This document shows positions 1 to 11,651 of a DNA stretch of 64,000 nt, in pieces; position 1 is the stretch's first letter, and the number at the start of each line of letters is the position of its first letter. A model generated the notes under the pieces. The model did no database searches and was not told the DNA's origin. It saw only the letters and a program-made list of their open reading frames with translations. The stretch comes from Adiantum capillus-veneris (taxonomy: Eukaryota > Streptophyta > Polypodiopsida > Polypodiales > Pteridaceae). The stretch is from the NCBI GenBank assembly GCA_014529385.2, contig CM043960.1, forward strand, positions 116,506,043 through 116,570,042, given 5' to 3'. Made by a program: the position numbers and the translations under genes.

Positions 1-412
1 ATATGTTTAAAGGAGAAAAAAGAAGAAGGGGTGAGTGCAAAGGCAGGGAACGAGGGTGCAGCGGAGAGGAGATGGAGCTCATAGTGGCCAAGGCAATGAC
101 GGGACTATAGCGGGCAAGAAGCATGAAATGTTGAGCAGGTGGGGGCAAGCATTTTTGGCACTATTTCTAGCCAGTTTGGCTGGCATGCCACATCACCAAG
201 AGGCTTGTCACCCATTGTGACAAGCAAACAAAAGGAATAAAAAGAAAAGCTATTTTTGGCATAAATGAGGGGGAACAAAAGAGAGGAAGTGGGAGATTTT
301 TGGGGGCATGAACGAAAGGGGAGAAAACAAAGAGGAGGAGTTAGTGTTGAAGAAAGGGAAAGAGAAGGAATAAGGGGGATTGGAGGAGAAGATCAGAGGA
401 GGAGAAGAGCTC

Positions 413-418
<6 letters not shown>

Positions 419-474
<56 letters not shown>
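419..474. repeat. (CT)n microsatellite
   Basis: About 28 uninterrupted CT units read directly. Any reading frame through it gives only Leu-Ser or Arg-Glu repeats. Confidence 0.95.
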
Positions 475-477
<3 letters not shown>

Positions 478-550
478 CTATATTCCCTCGTCGACAACTT
501 AGGAAGCAAGCAAGGGGTGACAATACGAAGTGGTGGTGGAGGAAGCATAA

Positions 551-683
<133 letters not shown>

Positions 684-1233
684 GGAGAAGCAACGGATAC
701 TAGTGAAGCTCGGATGAGTGATTGGCTACAAGCTTAATTTCTCAAGGCTCAACTCGATTAAGACCTCTTGCACTCTCAATTTAAAGAGTAGAGAAGAGAG
801 GACTTCTTAGAATTGTTTTTTTTTTGGCAAGACAAGAAGAGGGTTCTTCTTGGCTTTTGAAGGTAGAGGAGCACCGTAGAGGAGAGCTCCATCATCATTC
901 ATCAACACCATCGTCATCAAAATCATCAAAGTTTTTTTTTCTATTAATCGCAATGTTAAATCCAATTAACCCATTGTAATGAGCTTAAACTCCTTAACCC
1001 TGATGTAATCCAAGTTATGGTGCCGTGAACGGCCCACTTTAATTATTGATCAAGATTTACTTGAGGTCTATTTATGCTCTTGGTGGTTGTTGAAGCTATC
1101 TACATGTGTTGTTCTCTCTCCTCACATCTCTCACAACTAGAGGCTGCACACCTTCCCGGCTTACCTTTTGAACACATATCCCCCGACATTCTTGGTGAAC
1201 CCGATGTGAAACGAGTCAGGGTGGGAGGTGCAG

Positions 1234-2773
1234 ATGGATAATCTAGAACAAATGATGAAATTGATTGAAGAGTTGAGTGCAACGGGTTTTGATGATGTCA
1301 ACAGTTCCAAAATTTTCAAAGATGCTCCAATTGGTTCAACATTTTTTTCTGGAAGCCATGAAGATGAAGAAGAAAATGGATGAAGATTTAGATGCAATAT
1401 TGGATGCGGTATACTATGAGAAGCGAGTCTTTGATGGTTATAATTCAAAGGGCTACCTAGAATGCTATGAGTTGGAAACCAAGTCAAGAGAGATACCAGA
1501 AGAGTTAATGACTAGATCCTTTGAGCAATTAGTGAGTTCATATTTGAAGGAGAAGCTACAAGAGCTTATCAAAGCCTGGGATGACAATTGGGAATATTTC
1601 AAAGAATGTATTCTACAAGTAAGTGATGAGTATGATGCAACATATCAAGAATAGATTCAAAGTCTACCAACTTATTCAGATATTCGAGAACAAGTATGAT
1701 CAAAATTAGAAGCTGTGTGATTGATGAGTGTCTTCTAGATGATGCTACTTTCTTATAGGCTAACAATGAAGATATAGTTAAAGTTATATATGAAAAGTTA
1801 GGTTTTGTAGATGCCTTTTGTGAAGTAGGAATCTTTGAGGGTGAGGCTATAGCCTCAAGATACACAGGGTAAACTTTTCAAGGAACCTATACATGAAATA
1901 CAGGGGGAAAATAAATCAGGGAATCAAAATGACAAAGTGGATAAAGCTCAGGATGAAATTATGCAGGTGTGTGAGTGCAACCATATTCAAGTAGACATGC
2001 ATGACAATTTGGTTATAGTTGATGCTTTTTCTACTAACTCAAAATTAGAGCAATTTTTTTGTGGTACAGATTCTACCCTAGTTTTGACTGACGATACAGA
2101 TGTTATAGGTCAAATCAAGGCTACTGTTGAGAGCTATAGGACCATGGACTTGGGTATACTAGATTTACAAGGTTTGGATACACTAGATTTTGAGGCCTTG
2201 GATGTGCAAGAGTATGTGCTTGAAGGTTTGCAAAGTGATGATTTAGAGGGGGTGCAGACTCCTTCTTTAGCAAGACTTTGTGATACAGGGCTCGCACTAT
2301 GGAAGAATTATAATGAACTTGATGATGCTTATTCAGAGGGGGTGCATACTGAAGTGCAATCTCTTGGTGTTGCACATGATTGGTTGTATTGTGCCAATCA
2401 TATGGACAGGGCATTAGATGAAATTTTCAATATGCATGTTGAACTTTGTGCTACAAAAGCTCAAAGATATTTGAATGAGGGAGAGTAACTTGAAGTGCAG
2501 TTTACATCAAATGTGGCTAGTATGCATGCCACATGTGCAAATTTTAGTTTACAACAACAGCCTGAGACGTGCAAGGTAGAGGAATATTCTAAAGTGGTGG
2601 ACCCAAAGTTTATGTGTTTATTGGACAAAGCTTTGGAAGGATTCTCAAATCCAGATGCTAAGAGTACCGAGCAATCTATATTTGTGCATGATCAAGTTTA
2701 TTCAGATGCATCTGATGATGACCTTCTCTGCAATTTTTGTGTAACATTTAATGGTCTAGTAACTTGTGTGTAG
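1234..2773 (+). pseudogene. Unrecognised acidic ORF series
   Basis: I do not recognise this. Consecutive plus-strand ORFs read as one broken coding region: a first ATG at 1234 (MDNLEQMM...) that stops after about 50 codons, then 1277-1654 (125 aa), 1937-2488 (183 aa) and 2495-2773 (92 aa). The 183-aa piece is strongly acidic, with Leu-Asp-rich runs such as LDLQGLDTLDFEALD. No CCHC knuckle, protease, RT or other motif is visible. Its position downstream of a primer-site-like sequence would fit the gag or extra-ORF region of an old LTR element, but this is only inference. It ends where LTR B begins. Confidence 0.3.
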
Positions 2774-2843
2774 CGAAAAATAACATAGACATAGTGAGCA
2801 TTTCATTAGAATAGATTCCTAATGAGCATAGCAAGAGTGCTTG
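2769..2843 (-). mobile_element. LTR B, left part (split by element A)
   Basis: Starts TGTAGCG and continues, after element A and its duplicated gcttg, at 11652. The two pieces joined align in order with the start of the LTR of A (shared blocks around gagcat, cataa, and from the tagacaatac block through gaggaccgg), so B is the LTR of a diverged member of the A family. The exact left end is a guess from the TG. Confidence 0.6.
2839..2843. repeat. Target-site duplication of A (left), gcttg
   Basis: The five bases gcttg stand immediately before the left LTR of A and again immediately after its right LTR at 11652-11656, as expected for Ty3/gypsy integration. Confidence 0.95.
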
Positions 2844-4469
2844 TGTAATGGAATTTGCCTATTCAATTTGAGAATAGCGGAATTTAATGAGAGTACTTTC
2901 AAGAAATGATTTTGTGAGCATAGCGGGTAGACATAATTGAAGATAGCAACATAATCATAGCAATTAGTTAACTTGGCATAGACAATACTTTTGCAAGAGA
3001 GAGAATTTAGAGAACATGACAACAATTGAGGACCGGATTTATGTGGAGCCGGTCCCCCCTCCAATAGGCATTTGTATTATGATTTCTCCCATAAAGAGAG
3101 ACTTGTTACAATACAGTCTTTGTGTTCCTTGTGACCTAGGTGATGCCATGAAGATGGAAGGCTTCATGCACCACAAACATAACATAAACTTGAAGAAAGC
3201 TTTAACTATCCCAAGCCTCAGTCCCAAGACCTCAAACACCTTCGAAGGTGGAGAGAGCTAGCAGGGAATGAGGGTAGGGAAGAAGAAGAAGAAACAGTTC
3301 GTAGGAGAAAGAATTAGTTCCTCACTTATCATACTCTTGTTGCTAGCATACATAATAGCATAGTAATGAAGAAGAAGGAGATGGCAAGCTTAAGCATTGA
3401 AGCATGGCTCTTGGTTGGATTTGCACTCCATAGCCAAGAGTGTTGGTGTAGGCTCTCAACCTCTACTTGCTTGGAGAGGGAGCTCTTGCACTTTGCATAG
3501 CACACAATGAGAGTGATTGTGAGTGTGTGTGGGTGAGTATACCCCCTAGGCACCCCCCTAGCTTGCTTGGGTCGACCCCCCCTTGTAGCTCATGCCTGAA
3601 GCTCATTGGACCCCTCCAGGCCTAGCCAATCACAAGCAGGAGCCATTACAAGCAACATGGGTAGCCTTGGGACAAGTGTCCCCCCTTTCCCCTTTGAGAG
3701 AGAGGACTTGATAAATGCTAAAACAATTAGATAATTCATGTAATTTATCATTGGACCCCTTTGAAGCTTAGCCAATAGGCTTCAAGCAACACATGAAGGT
3801 AACATGGGTAGGGGCCTGACATGTGTCCTTGCTGCCTCTTCAAGTTGGGGCTTCCCTTGTGTGTGTGAGTGGGTGTTCTCTCTCTAGCTCCTAGGAAAAG
3901 GGCTCGCCCCCCCTCTTGTAGGATTGATTTTGACTTTAGGTGATCAAGCACCTTACTCATCAAGCATGACAAAGCACTTGAACTAGGGGGTGTTCCCACA
4001 AGCATCTCAGGCAAGCTTCTCAAGGCACCTCAAGTACCTTAATCATGCAGCAAGTCAAGCACCTCAAGCATGGAGCCAGTCAAGCACCTCAAGCATCTTA
4101 ATCAAGCACCTCAAGCATGAAAAACACCTCAAGCATGACAAGCACCTCAAGCAGGACAAGCACCTCGAGCTTGGGCCGGGTTCCCACCTCAAGCTCAGCC
4201 TTAGCTTACTTAAGGTCAAAAGGACTTTTACACATATTTATTGGAGGTCTTCAATGAAGCTAACCCTAAGGTCTTATGCTCCATTGGTTAGCCTTGCTCT
4301 TTGATAGACCATCTCCCTTTTGGGCCCCTTTACATTGGCCCCGTGTTGAGATAGATCTAAAAGCACATACCTATATCTTAACACTTGTTCCCGTTTATTC
4401 TCCCACATTAAGTGATCAATTTAATATGAGAAAATCATTTGGGTTAGTTAGATATTAGATTTTATGACA
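2844..4469 (-). repeat. Element A 3' LTR
   Basis: On the plus strand it runs TGTAATGG...TTATGACA. It matches 10026-11651 throughout. A block rich in CAAGCACCT-like short repeats (about 3945-4180) lies inside both copies. The ORFs seen in it are duplicated in both LTRs with no recognisable product and are not treated as genes. Confidence 0.95.
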
Positions 4470-4484
4470 TTACCTCTCTCTTGA
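4470..4484 (-). other. Polypurine tract of element A
   Basis: On the minus strand TCAAGAGAGAGGTAA abuts the 3' LTR, the expected place for plus-strand priming. A perfect 8-bp-stem hairpin with a 4-base loop (4488-4507) lies just next to it. Confidence 0.75.
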
Positions 4485-4828
4485 AATCATAGTCGTCCTC
4501 GACTATGAGGTAGAAGAGATAAAGTCTTAGTCATTAGTCAATCGTACTTAGCGGGTAAAGGATCCCTTTTTACCCTACGACATCTTTCCAAGATGGATGA
4601 CTAATCCATTTGGTGCTTGGGAGACATAGCTGCCGCAAGCATGTCTGCTCTTTAGTCCATTTCATTCTCCCAAAGTAGAGTGACAAATTCTACTTGGTGT
4701 TTGAGAGACGTCGTCATCACAAACATGATTCTAAGCATGCATACTAGTTAAATTTGTGCACAATTAAAAAGAGGACTAGTCATATAAGACAAAAACATGA
4801 GTTATTTAAAAGAAATTTGTACATTTGC
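4485..4828 (-). other. Element A 3' untranslated region
   Basis: This is the non-coding gap between the pol stop and the polypurine tract. It holds a small hairpin (4488-4507) and two imperfect direct copies of a ttggtg(c/t)ttg(g/a)gagac block about 85 bp apart (near 4610 and 4694). No gene is seen. Confidence 0.6.
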
Positions 4829-7800
4829 TTACTCTAATGTAGCATTGTAAGCATTGACAAGGTTCATACTATCCTTAAGTTGTACTCCTTGCATCCATTT
4901 AGCATCTTCAAAAGGATAATTTTTGAACTTAATAAGATACCGTCGGATAATCTTACCATGTCGTAGTACCTTGTCTTCATGCCGAAGGATAGCTTCGGGT
5001 TGTAGCACCTCTTCTTGGTCTTCAACTTCGGGAGGGTCTTCAATAATTGGTTCAATTGGTGGCTCTCCTTTGTAGGGCTTAAGTAAGCTTACATGAAAGG
5101 CATTGTGTATAAGCCAATGGTTGGGTAACTTGAGTTGATAAGCCGTCTCATTGATAGGCTTCAAGATTTGGAAAGGACCATAGTATCTTTTTGCTAGTTT
5201 AGCATAATACTTTTGATGGCCCGTAGGATTTTTGCCCGTCGTTTGCCTTAATCGAGCCTTAGGAAACTTGAGTAAGACCCAATCATTTTCTTTGAACATT
5301 AAGGCTCTTCTGTGCTTATCAGCAGCAGCTTTTTGCCTTTGTTGAGAGATGGCTATAGCCTCCCTAATCTTTTGAAAAGATTCTTGTAGGTCACGGCTAT
5401 ACTCATCGGCGGCGAAGATCTTCCCATGTACTTTCAGTAGCAAGGGACTTTTAGGTCTTCCTTCTATGATCTCGAAAGGTGCTTTGCCCGTAGAAGTATG
5501 TACAGTATTATTGTAGGCATACTCTACTAGCGGTAAATACTTTTCCCATTGTGAGCGTTGATCTACTTCGGTAACATAAGTCTTGAGTAGATCGAGTATC
5601 GTAAGATTGGCTATCTCACTTTGGCCATCCGTTTGTGGGTGATAGGCCGAAGAGAAATTCAATCTTGTTCCTAGATTTTCAAAGAGACCTTTCCAGAAAT
5701 TATTGGTCATTCTAGGATCTCTATCTGACACGATGGATGTGGGTAATCCATGGTGTTTGAAAATCTGAGATATGAAGAGAGTTGCCATTTGATGTGCCTT
5801 AATAGTCTTTTTGACAGGAATAAAATGTGCTTGCTTGCTAAACCTGTCGACTATTGTCCATATTCCTGTATTCCCATGGATAGACTTGGGTAATCCAAAG
5901 ATGAAATCCATGGATATACTCTCCCATGGTGAATTTGGAATAGGCAATGGCTGGAGTAATCCAGGTTGCTTCCCTCTATCATACTTGGTCTTTTGGCATA
6001 CTACACATTTTGAAACATACTCTTGTATGTCCACTTTCATGGTAGGCCAATAGAAATACGTCTCTACTCCTCGGAGAGTAGGTTGAATACCTCTATGCCC
6101 TGCATATGGAGGAGCATGGGATTCATACATAACCTTCTCACGAAGGGAATGGGTAACACATAGCCTATTGCCGTGGAGAAGATAACCATCCTGCAAGGTG
6201 AATGGTTCCTCTTTCTTCCCCAAAGCAAGGGCTGACATTATGTCTCTAAAGTCAGGGTCAGTAGCATACTCATCTATCATAGAGGATAGATCATTGTGAG
6301 TAGCTATAGACACCGCATTAACTTTTGGTCGTCGTGAAAGTGCATCGGCAACTTGATTGTGCTTACCAGCTATGTGAGCAATATGGAAATTAAATTGCGA
6401 AAGAAAATTTGCCCACCTCATTTGTTTGTCGGAAAGCTTGGTTTGCGTCATGAAATACTTGAGACTTTGGTGGTCGGTTCGTAGGATAAATGGAGTCCCC
6501 AATAGGTAGTGCTTCCATGTGTCTAGGGCATGTAGAACAGCTAAAAGCTCTTTCTCATAAATGCCCAAGACTCTTTCATCACCATTGAGCCTTCGGCTCT
6601 CATATGCTATGGCATGCCCTTCTTGAAGCAAAACTGCTCCAAGGCAATCACCACAAGCATCACATTGGACCTCAAATGGCTTTGAGAGATCCGGAAGCAC
6701 GAGGACTGGTTGGGAAGTAAGCTTCTCTTTGAGTTTTTGAAAAGCATTTTGCTCCTTAGCAGACCATACAAACTTAACGTTCTTCTTGGTTAAGTCGTGT
6801 AGTGGTCCTGCTACTTGAGAGAATTTTGCTATGAAGCGTCTATAGTATGCACACATACCAATAAAGCTTCTTAGCTCATGTAGATTCCTTGGGTTAGGCC
6901 ATGATTTTATTACCTCTAACTTTGATGGATCCATACGAATACCATCGTGAGAGATAATATGGCCTAGATATTGAATCTCTTGAAGGAAGAATTCACTTTT
7001 CTTTTGGTTGAGAAAAAGTTTGTTCTCCCTCAAGGCTTGAAAAATCACTTGGAGATGTTGCTTATGTTCCTCCAAAGACTTGGAGTAGATGATGATATCA
7101 TCGAAGAACACTCCAGTGAATTTTCGATATGGTCTAAAAATTTTCTCCATCAAACGATTGAACGTAGCTGGTGCATTAGTCAAGCCAAAAGGCATGACTA
7201 GGTATTCATAAAGACCAAATGTTGTGCGAAACGCGGTCTTTAAGATATCCTCATCCACTATCCTTATTTGATGATAGCCACTCTTAAGGTCAATCCTACT
7301 GAAGTAGGTAGAGCCTTGTAGCTTATCAAACAGATCTTCTACCCGAGGTACGGGAAATCTGTTTTTGATAGTGATATGGTTTAGTGCTCGATAGTCCACA
7401 CACATACGGTATGTACCATCTTTCTTTTGCACTAAAAGGACTGGAGAACAAAAGGGAGAGGAACTAGGCCTCACCATCCCTTTGTCTACCAGTTCTTGTA
7501 CTTGCCTCATGATCTCCTCTTGTTGAGCTTGTGAGACTCGATAAGGAGGTTTGTTAGGCGGTGAGCTTCCTGGAAGGAGCTCAATACGATGGTCATCATC
7601 CCCTCGTTTTGGAGGTAGGTCCATAGGGATATCATCGATGAACACATCTTGGAATCCTTTTAGAAAAGTAGACAAGTCTAACTCTTCTTGATTCCTATCA
7701 TTTTCATTTGATGAAACATTATTAGCTTTTAGAGACTCTTTGACATAAATCATGTACGCAAAAACTGAGCTTTTCATTGATTTATCAAAAGAAAGAGGAT

Positions 7801-9610
7801 TTACAAGTGGAATAGTGCGACCACGCTCACTAGCATCTATATACATGTTCTTTCCCCTGTAGGTGAAGTAAATTCTCCGTTCAGGGAACTTCATGTTGGC
7901 AGCCATGCGATCAAACCATGGTGCCCCTAGGATGACATCCTGATGTTGGAGGGGAGAGATGAAGAAGTCTTCTTTGTCGACATAGCTTTGGACATGAAGC
8001 CTCAACTTCCCAATCAAGGGAGTAACGGAGGCTTGTTGTCCCTTGAAAGCTGCATCAGCTGTTACTATATCTCCCATCTCAAAAGCTTGAATGCCCAACT
8101 TGGTGGCCAACTCTATTGATATGAAGTTGAGAGTAGAGCCAGGATCAAACAAGATGAAGGCATCATGCTCTCTTACCTTTCCCCAAGCATAGGAGAGTGA
8201 TGATCCTTTGCAATGAGCATCCTCTTTTGGAGCTTCGATGGTGGAAGCCCTAGGAGTCTCATTGCGAGTATTCTTCTTGGGGCAAGAACGATAGCCATGT
8301 CCTTGCTCCCCACACTTGAAACACTTATGGTCCTTGCGAAAAGCTTCAAGCTCTTCAGGAGAGAGTTTGTTTTTACCTTTGTAAACTCCCTTCTCCTTGG
8401 ACCGATTGTTGTTGTTGTTGTTGGAAGTGCCTTGGGAATTATTTTGAGCATTGGATTTCCCCTTTGCATCATTTTTATCTTTGTTTTCCATGGGCTTCAC
8501 ATTACGTCTAGCCCCTTGATGGAAATTGATGCGTGAAGCAACCATGGTGTGGTGGATTACTTCGGTAATAGTACCGGGCCGTTGAGAGTTGATATATTCG
8601 GCCATCTCTTCAGGTAATCCCGCACAGAATTGTTGTCTTTGCTCGGCAAAGTCTATCCTTTGAAAGACAGTAGCTTTGAGATGTAAATCCCAAAACTTAT
8701 CTACATACTTGTTGATAGACTCATGAGAGAGGAGCTTCAAGCCGCGCCATTCGGTAAGAACTTTATCTTTAGTATCGCTTGGAAGAAATTGCTTCATGAT
8801 GGAAACTCGTAGAGTTTTCCATGTCTTTGGGGCTTCTCCATTGCCACGACGGCTAGCCCACCATTGACGAGCTGATTTTTGGAAGTGCATAGCTACATGG
8901 CGTAGCTTGGAGGACTCTGTGAAGCCCTCGTCCCCAAAGGCCGCATCAAATTGCTGGATGAAGGCCAACACTTTGTCGGTAGCACCAAAGGTGCCATCGT
9001 AGGTGAGAAAAGAGATACTCTTTCCTCCCTCCTTGAACTTCTTTAGCTTTTGTGACCTTCGCCATGCAGGAAATGATTTGCGATGCCCTCCCCTCTTGTA
9101 TTCTCTAGGAGAATAGCCATAACTTTCATCGGAAGAGAAGGAAGGTGAAGAAGAAGGAGAAGAGGGTGACCTCTTCCTAGCCCTTTTCTTCCTTTGTTTC
9201 CTCTCTTGCCTTTGAGAGTGATGAGGAGAAGGACTATGGGTTGCTCTTTTCCTCTTGGGAGGAGTAGGCGATCGTCTAGACCGCCTTCTTCGTGGAGCCA
9301 CATCTTCAGAAGAACTTAGACTTTCATTGCTTTCTTTCTCTTTGGATTCCTCCTCTCGAATGGGAGAGAGTCTTCTTTTGGGGGTCTCTTCAAGAGGCCT
9401 CCTAAGCTCTCTCTCCTCTTGGAGAGGAAGGGAAATTCCATAAGCACGAAGTTGTTGAGTAACTTCGGCTTGCAAGGTAGGGTTGCCCATAGCTTGTTGC
9501 AACCTAGTCACAAGATAATTCACAAACATGGGAGCATCATCATTAGCACCTTCATGTGCAAAATCAAAGCTATCAATGTTCATTCTACTCTCTTGATTAT
9601 TGTCAGCCAT
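4829..9610 (-). CDS. Gag-Pol polyprotein of element A (Ty3/gypsy, chromodomain)
   Basis: A single 1593-codon ORF. In order: a Ser/Arg-rich N-terminal part (about residues 80-180), the gag capsid-like region (about 200-360), one CCHC knuckle CFKCGEQGHGYRSC (about 431), aspartic protease with DPGST (about 488), reverse transcriptase with FFDDI at the YxDD position (about 835), RNase H with its Asp/Glu/Asp set (D in CDACGD, E in YEKEL, D in RTDHQ), integrase with an HHCC finger (about 1160-1205) and catalytic D, D, E (DFIFG, SDRDP, QSEIA), and a C-terminal chromodomain (about 1545-1590, YLIKFKNYP). No stop or frameshift interrupts it. Fused gag-pol with a terminal chromodomain is standard for plant chromoviruses. 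The start MADNN lies about 415 bp from the primer site. Product assignment is firm; clade within chromoviruses is not assigned. Confidence 0.97.
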   Translation of the reverse strand: MADNNQESRMNIDSFDFAHEGANDDAPMFVNYLVTRLQQAMGNPTLQAEVTQQLRAYGISLPLQEERELRRPLEETPKRRLSPIREEESKEKESNESLSSSEDVAPRRRRSRRSPTPPKRKRATHSPSPHHSQRQERKQRKKRARKRSPSSPSSSPSFSSDESYGYSPREYKRGGHRKSFPAWRRSQKLKKFKEGGKSISFLTYDGTFGATDKVLAFIQQFDAAFGDEGFTESSKLRHVAMHFQKSARQWWASRRGNGEAPKTWKTLRVSIMKQFLPSDTKDKVLTEWRGLKLLSHESINKYVDKFWDLHLKATVFQRIDFAEQRQQFCAGLPEEMAEYINSQRPGTITEVIHHTMVASRINFHQGARRNVKPMENKDKNDAKGKSNAQNNSQGTSNNNNNNRSKEKGVYKGKNKLSPEELEAFRKDHKCFKCGEQGHGYRSCPKKNTRNETPRASTIEAPKEDAHCKGSSLSYAWGKVREHDAFILFDPGSTLNFISIELATKLGIQAFEMGDIVTADAAFKGQQASVTPLIGKLRLHVQSYVDKEDFFISPLQHQDVILGAPWFDRMAANMKFPERRIYFTYRGKNMYIDASERGRTIPLVNPLSFDKSMKSSVFAYMIYVKESLKANNVSSNENDRNQEELDLSTFLKGFQDVFIDDIPMDLPPKRGDDDHRIELLPGSSPPNKPPYRVSQAQQEEIMRQVQELVDKGMVRPSSSPFCSPVLLVQKKDGTYRMCVDYRALNHITIKNRFPVPRVEDLFDKLQGSTYFSRIDLKSGYHQIRIVDEDILKTAFRTTFGLYEYLVMPFGLTNAPATFNRLMEKIFRPYRKFTGVFFDDIIIYSKSLEEHKQHLQVIFQALRENKLFLNQKKSEFFLQEIQYLGHIISHDGIRMDPSKLEVIKSWPNPRNLHELRSFIGMCAYYRRFIAKFSQVAGPLHDLTKKNVKFVWSAKEQNAFQKLKEKLTSQPVLVLPDLSKPFEVQCDACGDCLGAVLLQEGHAIAYESRRLNGDERVLGIYEKELLAVLHALDTWKHYLLGTPFILRTDHQSLKYFMTQTKLSDKQMRWANFLSQFNFHIAHIAGKHNQVADALSRRPKVNAVSIATHNDLSSMIDEYATDPDFRDIMSALALGKKEEPFTLQDGYLLHGNRLCVTHSLREKVMYESHAPPYAGHRGIQPTLRGVETYFYWPTMKVDIQEYVSKCVVCQKTKYDRGKQPGLLQPLPIPNSPWESISMDFIFGLPKSIHGNTGIWTIVDRFSKQAHFIPVKKTIKAHQMATLFISQIFKHHGLPTSIVSDRDPRMTNNFWKGLFENLGTRLNFSSAYHPQTDGQSEIANLTILDLLKTYVTEVDQRSQWEKYLPLVEYAYNNTVHTSTGKAPFEIIEGRPKSPLLLKVHGKIFAADEYSRDLQESFQKIREAIAISQQRQKAAADKHRRALMFKENDWVLLKFPKARLRQTTGKNPTGHQKYYAKLAKRYYGPFQILKPINETAYQLKLPNHWLIHNAFHVSLLKPYKGEPPIEPIIEDPPEVEDQEEVLQPEAILRHEDKVLRHGKIIRRYLIKFKNYPFEDAKWMQGVQLKDSMNLVNAYNATLE

Positions 9611-10006
9611 GATAACAAAATTTTATGTATGTACTTAGTGTATGCTTTGGCAATTCAAAACCTTAGTTGCCACTCCTCTTAGCCTTTGAAAATCGGCTCT
9701 TAAGTATCTACACCCACGGCTCAAAGTGGTTAATTATAGAGAGTAGAGGAGTAGGTCTAACATAGCAGAGTTGCCAAGGGCTAGCTCCTTTCGGACTTCT
9801 TATGGCTCAATAATGGTAAAGCCGTAGGCAAGTCTAAAAAGACTCCATTATTAAGTCCAAAGCTCCCGAGGTGTGCACCATCCCCCACATAGTGGGCTTA
9901 ACAAAACCGGTATTAGATCCCAGTTCCACTTACTCTATTATAATTAACAACATCAACCATTTATAGGCTACTTAAGGACCTCTCTTCTTAAGCAAGAAAA
10001 GAGAAA
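9611..10006 (-). other. Element A leader between primer site and gag
   Basis: About 400 bp of untranslated leader with no ORF of note. This is the usual position of packaging and dimerisation signals, none of which I can identify. Confidence 0.6.
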
Positions 10007-10024
10007 CCAAATGCTCTGATACCA
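10007..10024 (-). other. Primer-binding site, initiator Met tRNA
   Basis: The minus strand reads TGGTATCAGAGCATTTGG, one base inside the 5' LTR. TGGTATCAGAGC is the widely used complement of the plant initiator-Met tRNA 3' end. Confidence 0.95.
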
Positions 10025-10025
10025 A

Positions 10026-11651
10026 TGTAATGGAATTTGCCTATTCAATTTGAGAATAGCGGAATTTAATGAGAGTACTTTCAAGAAATGATTTTGTGAG
10101 CATAGCGGGTAGACATAATTGAAGATAGCAACATAATCATAGCAATTAGTTAACTTGGCATAGACAATACTTTTGCAAGAGAGAGAATTTAGAGAACATG
10201 ACAACAATTGAGGACCGGATTTATGTGGAGCCGGTCCCCCCTCCAATAGGCATTTGTATTATGATTTCTCCCATAAAGAGAGACTTGTTACAATACAGTC
10301 TTTGTGTTCCTTGTGACCTAGGTGATGCCATGAAGATGGAAGGCTTCATGCACCACAAACATAACATAAACTTGAAGAAAGCTTTAACTATCCCAAGCCT
10401 CAGTCCCAAGACCTCAAACACCTTCGAAGGTGGAGAGAGCTAGCAGGGAATGAGGGTAGGGAAGAAGAAGAAGAAACATTTCGTAGGAGAAAGAATTAGT
10501 TCCTCACTTATCATACTCTTGTTGCTAGCATACATAATAGCATAGTAATGAAGAAGAAGGAGATGGCAAGCTTAAGCATTGAAGCATGGCTCTTGGTTGG
10601 ATTTGCACCCCATAGCCAAGAGTGTTGGTGTAGGCTCTCAACCTCTACTTGCTTGCAGAGGGAGCTCTTGCACTTTGCATAGCACACAATGAGAGTGATT
10701 GTGAGTGTGTGTGGGTGAGTATACCCCCTAGGCACCCCCCTAGCTTGCTTGGGTCGACCCCCCCTTGTAGCTCATGCCTGAAGCTCATTGGACCCCTCCA
10801 GGCCTAGCCAATCACAAGCAGGAGCCATTACAAGCAACATGGGTAGCCTTGGGACAAGTGTCCCCCCTTTCCCCTTTGAGAGAGAGGACTTGATAAATGC
10901 TAAAACAATTAGATAATTCATGTAATTTATCATTGGACCCCTTTGAAGCTTAGCCAATAGGCTTCAAGCAACACATGAAGGTAACATGGGTAGGGGCCTG
11001 ACATGTGTCCTTGCTGCCTCTTCAAGTTGGGGCTTCCCTTGTGTGTGTGAGTGGGTGTTCTCTCTCTAGCTCCTAGGAAAAGGGCTCGCCCCCCCTCTTG
11101 TAGGATTGATTTTGACTTTAGGTGATCAAGCACCTTACTCATCAAGCATGACAAAGCACTTGAACTAGGGGGTGTTCCCACAAGCATCTCAGGCAAGCTT
11201 CTCAAGGCACCTCAAGTACCTTAATCATGCAGCAAGTCAAGCACCTCAAGCATGGAGCCAGTCAAGCACCTCAAGCATCTTAATCAAGCACCTCAAGCAT
11301 GAAAAACACCTCAAGCATGACAAGCACCTCAAGCAGGACAAGCACCTCGAGCTTGGGCCGGGTTCCCACCTCAAGCTCAGCCTTAGCTTACTTAAGGTCA
11401 AAAGGACTTTTACACATATTTATTGGAGGTCTTCAATGAAGCTAACCCTAAGGTCTTATGCTCCATTGGTTAGCCTTGCTCTTTGATAGACCATCTCCCT
11501 TTTGGGCCCCTTTACATTGGCCCCGTGTTGAGATAGATCTAAAAGCACATACCTATATCTTAACACTTGTTCCCGTTTATTCTCCCACATTAAGTGATCA
11601 ATTTAATATGAGAAAATCATTTGGGTTAGTTAGATATTAGATTTTATGACA
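10026..11651 (-). repeat. Element A 5' LTR
   Basis: Partner of 2844-4469, same length. As the minus-strand 5' LTR it should carry the promoter, though I did not pick out a TATA box with confidence. Confidence 0.95.

Larger units (their letters stand above)
2844..11651 (-). mobile_element. Element A: complete young Ty3/gypsy chromovirus
   Basis: An 8808-bp element in minus orientation. It has two 1626-bp LTRs offset by exactly 7182 bp, with ends TG...CA, a 5-bp TSD gcttg, an initiator-Met-tRNA primer site inside the right LTR, a purine tract inside the left LTR, and one uninterrupted gag-pol ORF. Only about three LTR mismatches were noticed by eye (near 3297, 3427 and 3474 against their partners), so the insertion is recent and the copy may be autonomous. 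It sits inside the LTR of a relative (B). Confidence 0.95.

Noticed and set aside
3945..4180. CAAGCACCT-like spaced repeats resembling a CRISPR array
   Set aside because: Units are short, irregular and lack unique spacers; plant LTR content.
3016..4458. Several 60-104-codon ORFs in LTR A, repeated at 10198-11640
   Set aside because: They lie in both LTRs, lie on both strands and show no domain; LTR sequence explains them.
8213..8536. 107-codon plus-strand ORF
   Set aside because: Antisense shadow of the intact gag of A; same for 5811-6053, 6971-7201 and those opposite D pol.
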